Shown in pieces: positions 41,921-45,118 of a stretch of DNA of 45,118 nt. Position numbers and translations under genes: made by a program. The notes below the pieces were generated by a model, which was given only the letters and a program-made list of their open reading frames with translations, was not told where the DNA came from and ran no database searches. Each line of letters opens with the position of its first letter. The first letter of the stretch is position 1. The DNA is from Flavobacteriales bacterium (GTDB taxonomy: Bacteria; Bacteroidota; Bacteroidia; Flavobacteriales_D; Sanyastnellaceae): assembly GCA_947466425.1 (NCBI GenBank), contig CANIBZ010000019.1, positions 1 to 45,118 of the forward strand, given 5' to 3'.

Positions 41921-44900
41921 ATGAAAAGATTTTTATCGCTGTTCATTCTATTGTTATCGTTTACGATAGCAAGGGCGCAAATTTCAGGGTGCACGGATAT
42001 GTCTGCGTGCAACTATGATTCTCAAGCAACTGCAGACGATGGGTCATGCAGTTATCCAACCGTGTATTATATGGATGCCGATTTTGATGGGTTCGGATCG
42101 AATGACATGTGGGGTATGACGAATACATTTTGCACTGATCCCGGTTTAGGTTGGTCTTTGAACAACTTAGATTGCAACGACAACAATGACTTAATTTTTC
42201 CAGGTGCCACAGAATTGTGTAATGGTCTTGATGACGATTGCAGCGGAACAGCAGACAATGGATTAACGTTCAACGAATACTTTGCAGATGCAGATGGTGA
42301 TTCTTTCGGAGTTCCAGCTCTGAATTATGTTGTTACACCAATTACTTATCAGTTGTTGACTCCTCAAGTTTTACCAAGCAATGTGACATTGGATTTGGCT
42401 GGAAGAATTATGTCTTACACAGGCATTTCTATCAATGGAGCTACAAACACCGAAGTGGTAGCTGCTGGTTCAACTGTTTCACTGACTTATAACTTAGCTG
42501 TGACTTGGGGACCGAATTTGTATTGCCCTGGTTGTGTGACTCAATCGTACATTGGAATCGGTGGTAGTACAACTACTCTTCAGTGCGAGAATGGAATATA
42601 TGACGGATATAACACTTCATACAATTCAGGTACATTCACTGCACCAACGACACCTGGAACTTACTACTTAGTTCAAAACGGATCATTGGATTATTTCTGC
42701 CAACCGCAGACTTATGCGAACACTCCTGCAAATGCAATTGCAATTCTTCAAGTTGAAGGAACATTGCCAACATTCACTAATGCAGGTCCAAACTGTGATG
42801 ATTGTACAGCTCAAGTTCCAATTGGATTCACTTTCCCATTTTATGGAAATACCTATTCAAGTTTGGCCATTTCGAGTAATGGTTTTGTATCTTTTGATTT
42901 AGGTGTTCCAAACGGCTGTTGCTTCGGTAACATTTTACCGGGCGCAGACGCAGTGAACAATATGATTGCATTAGGTTGGTACGATTTATTACCAAATAAC
43001 GGTCAGATTACATATTTCAATTTAACTAACCCGAATAGGCTCGTTATTCAATATTCAAATGCACCGGAATATTCAGGTTCAGGATCCTTGACAGGACAAA
43101 TAGTGATGTTTGAAAGTGGTCTTATTCAATTGATTTATTCAAATCTTACAACGGCAACTCACGAAGCTACTGCGGGTGTTGAGAACGCTTCAGGAACGGT
43201 TGGTGTAACGTTGTCAGGATTAAATGCACAAATTGGATCACTTTTCAACGTAGCATACGAATTTGTTTATTCGTCTTCTATTTTGGTTCCGGGAGTTTCA
43301 TCATGCACCCCACTTGTTGGTTATGCTTTGAATAACACCGATTGTTTAGATAACAATCCTGCCCTTAACCCGGGTGCAACTGAATTGTGTAACGGTATTG
43401 ATGACAACTGTAGCGGAGTTGCTGACGACGGATTAACCTTCACGGACTACTATGCTGATCTAGACTTAGACGGTTATGGCGCAGGTGCTGCAACCAATGC
43501 ATGCGCTCAACCAATCGGATTCGTAACAACGAACACAGATTGTGATGACAACAACGCTTCAGCTAATCCAGCAGCAACAGAAATTTGCAATACAATTGAC
43601 GACAACTGCGATGGTCAAATCGACGAAGGTGTTCAAAACACTTACTATGTTGACATGGATGGTGATGGATACGGATCTATGAACTTTTGGAGTATCCAAG
43701 CATGTACAGCTCCATTGGGCTTTGCATTAAGTAGTAACGACTGTGCCGACAACAATCCCGCTATTAATCCAGGAGCAACAGAAGTTTGTAATACAATAGA
43801 CGAAAACTGCGACGGACAAATAAATGAGGGTTTTGGTCCTCTTACAATTTATTATGCTGATGCCGATGGCGATGGATACGGAAACGGAACCCAAGCAATA
43901 AGTGTTCTTTTACAAGGAAGTTCAAGCGCATCTGTTTCCAATGGTTCACTTGTAATTGTTGGAAGTAATACTTTTACAGGAAGCTCATTAACAGGCTCTG
44001 TTTCGTTTGTAGCGCCGGTAGATGCAACATATATTTTCGATTGGTCTTACTCAACGAATGACGTAGGTCCAAATTATGATCCAGCATATTACATAAACGG
44101 GACGGCTTATCCACTTTCAGATGATTTTGGTCCACAAACACAATCAGGCACGCTAAGCGTAACTGTAACTGCAGGAAGTACCTTCGGATTCTCCGTTTTA
44201 ACCACAGACGATGTTGCAGGAAGCGCAACATTAACGATTAGTAACTTCAATGGATTCACGTTACCAACATTTACTCAAGCGTGCTCTCAGCCTGCTGGTT
44301 ATGCCCTTGTGAATGGCGATTGTAACGATTCAGACGCATCTGTTAATCCAGCAGCAACCGAATTGTGCAACGGTATCGATGATGATTGCGATGGTTTAAT
44401 AGAATCACAACCATCACAACCTACATTGGCTTGTTATGAGACAGCAACATTTAATACTACAACTTGCTCTTGGAATGTAACGGGAACGCCTGTGCTAGCC
44501 AATGCAGGCGGAGATGCTACCGAATGTGGTGGGTCTTCTTCTGTCTATAACTTAATATATCAAAATGCTACCGGTTCAGGTGGAACAGCAAGCTGGTCAA
44601 GTACAGGAAACGGATGGTTCCAATATTTAACAGGCAGTGGTCCATATACTGATTTGTCTCCGCTATACCATGTTGGTTCAACAGATTTATCAAGTGGAAG
44701 TGTAACACTAACCTTAACGGTTACTGGTGCAAATGGCTGTGTGGCTACTTCTAGTTTCGTACTTACATTAGTAGCTCCACCAGTAGCAGTAATCGATCCT
44801 TCGGTAGTTAATCCATGGGATGAGCTGCATGTATGCGCAGGAGGTTCATATGATTTTTCTAATGCAGTAGTTAGTCCAGGAGCTGATATTTATTGGAATG

Positions 44901-45118
44901 GTGGAGATGGAAGTTTTAATAGTGATAATATTCAAAATCCGATATACACACCAGGTCCGCAGGATATCAGTAATGGAAATGTCTATATACATCTTAATGT
45001 AATGTCATTTGACGGAACTACACTTTGTGATAATATGGTTGATATTAATTTAGTTATTGATCCTGCTCCAGCAATGCCAACATTAGCATGCTATGAAACG
45101 GCAAGCTTTAATCCAGCA
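41921..45118 (+). CDS. Secreted MopE-repeat protein (3' end outside window)
   Basis: The frame is open from ATG 41921 to the last base of the window, at least 1066 codons without a stop. MKRFLSLFILLLSFTIARAQ is a signal peptide; an in-frame ATG three codons earlier (41912) is an alternative. A cysteine motif GCTDMSACNYDSQA follows directly. Five MopE-like motifs of the form DC.D....NP.ATE.CN.IDD.C.G are seen near residues 86, 470, 543, 607 and 803, and four YY.D.DGDGYG Asp loops precede or follow them. Between the first and second motif is a segment with SLAISSNGFVSFD, resembling extracellular nidogen-like or similar beta domains. From about residue 833 the phrase PTLACYETATFN begins a repeat that recurs at the very end (PTLACYETASFN). 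It is a paralogue in style of the protein at 28887, presumably T9SS cargo, though its C-terminus is not visible. Confidence 0.88.
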   Translation, partial: MKRFLSLFILLLSFTIARAQISGCTDMSACNYDSQATADDGSCSYPTVYYMDADFDGFGSNDMWGMTNTFCTDPGLGWSLNNLDCNDNNDLIFPGATELCNGLDDDCSGTADNGLTFNEYFADADGDSFGVPALNYVVTPITYQLLTPQVLPSNVTLDLAGRIMSYTGISINGATNTEVVAAGSTVSLTYNLAVTWGPNLYCPGCVTQSYIGIGGSTTTLQCENGIYDGYNTSYNSGTFTAPTTPGTYYLVQNGSLDYFCQPQTYANTPANAIAILQVEGTLPTFTNAGPNCDDCTAQVPIGFTFPFYGNTYSSLAISSNGFVSFDLGVPNGCCFGNILPGADAVNNMIALGWYDLLPNNGQITYFNLTNPNRLVIQYSNAPEYSGSGSLTGQIVMFESGLIQLIYSNLTTATHEATAGVENASGTVGVTLSGLNAQIGSLFNVAYEFVYSSSILVPGVSSCTPLVGYALNNTDCLDNNPALNPGATELCNGIDDNCSGVADDGLTFTDYYADLDLDGYGAGAATNACAQPIGFVTTNTDCDDNNASANPAATEICNTIDDNCDGQIDEGVQNTYYVDMDGDGYGSMNFWSIQACTAPLGFALSSNDCADNNPAINPGATEVCNTIDENCDGQINEGFGPLTIYYADADGDGYGNGTQAISVLLQGSSSASVSNGSLVIVGSNTFTGSSLTGSVSFVAPVDATYIFDWSYSTNDVGPNYDPAYYINGTAYPLSDDFGPQTQSGTLSVTVTAGSTFGFSVLTTDDVAGSATLTISNFNGFTLPTFTQACSQPAGYALVNGDCNDSDASVNPAATELCNGIDDDCDGLIESQPSQPTLACYETATFNTTTCSWNVTGTPVLANAGGDATECGGSSSVYNLIYQNATGSGGTASWSSTGNGWFQYLTGSGPYTDLSPLYHVGSTDLSSGSVTLTLTVTGANGCVATSSFVLTLVAPPVAVIDPSVVNPWDELHVCAGGSYDFSNAVVSPGADIYWNGGDGSFNSDNIQNPIYTPGPQDISNGNVYIHLNVMSFDGTTLCDNMVDINLVIDPAPAMPTLACYETASFNPA

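Overview
The window comes from a Bacteroidota chromosome, most likely a marine or freshwater member of the Flavobacteriales. Three lines of sequence evidence point there: secreted proteins with type IX secretion (T9SS) sorting domains or gliding-motility (CHU_C-like) C-termini, a TonB-dependent receptor with a carboxypeptidase-regulatory N-terminal domain, and promoter boxes of the Bacteroidota TAnnTTTG type in place of Shine-Dalgarno-led starts. No rRNA, tRNA, IS element, prophage or CRISPR array was found. No intergenic gap exceeds about 240 bases.

Layout. 1-2.5 kb: a small membrane protein, a DUF72 protein and the convergent cell-wall recycling kinase gene anmK. 2.5-9.5 kb (minus): a secreted lamin-tail/phospholipase-D-like protein, a TonB-dependent receptor just upstream of it, and a second secreted lamin-tail protein. 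9.7-20.5 kb (plus): one giant surface protein of about 3581 residues, dominated by 25 tandem Ig-like repeats of about 97 residues. 20.5-22.1 kb: an ECF sigma factor overlapping a membrane-anchored, anti-sigma-like protein that carries PKD and gliding-type C-terminal domains. 22.1-23.5 kb: radA. 23.5-28.2 kb (minus): a bacilliredoxin, then an overlapping rnr-selU-selD operon for RNase R and tRNA selenouridine synthesis. 28.2-28.9 kb: a GNAT acetyltransferase whose 3' end runs into an array of very small hairpins separated by TCAT. 28.9-34.9 kb: a 1995-residue secreted protein with MopE-type repeats. 34.9-41.8 kb: a propeller histidine kinase, a LytTR response regulator and a translationally coupled secreted FG-GAP protein. 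41.9 kb to the end: a further MopE-repeat secreted protein, cut by the window edge.

How the genes may work together. The housekeeping genes (anmK, radA, rnr, selU, selD, brxB) are interspersed with a large cell-surface investment. The sigma/anti-sigma pair beside the giant adhesin, and the kinase/LytTR pair beside FG-GAP and MopE proteins, look like two local regulatory circuits for surface proteins. In support, 21-bp-period direct repeats sharing a TCCC core flank the LytTR gene and precede the last gene. The points most worth following up are the C(GNA)G mini-hairpin array (28731-28803), the three-domain higher-order period inside the giant Ig-like array (about 12.0-17.3 kb), the candidate LytTR operators, and the sigma/PKD-CHU_C anti-sigma arrangement.
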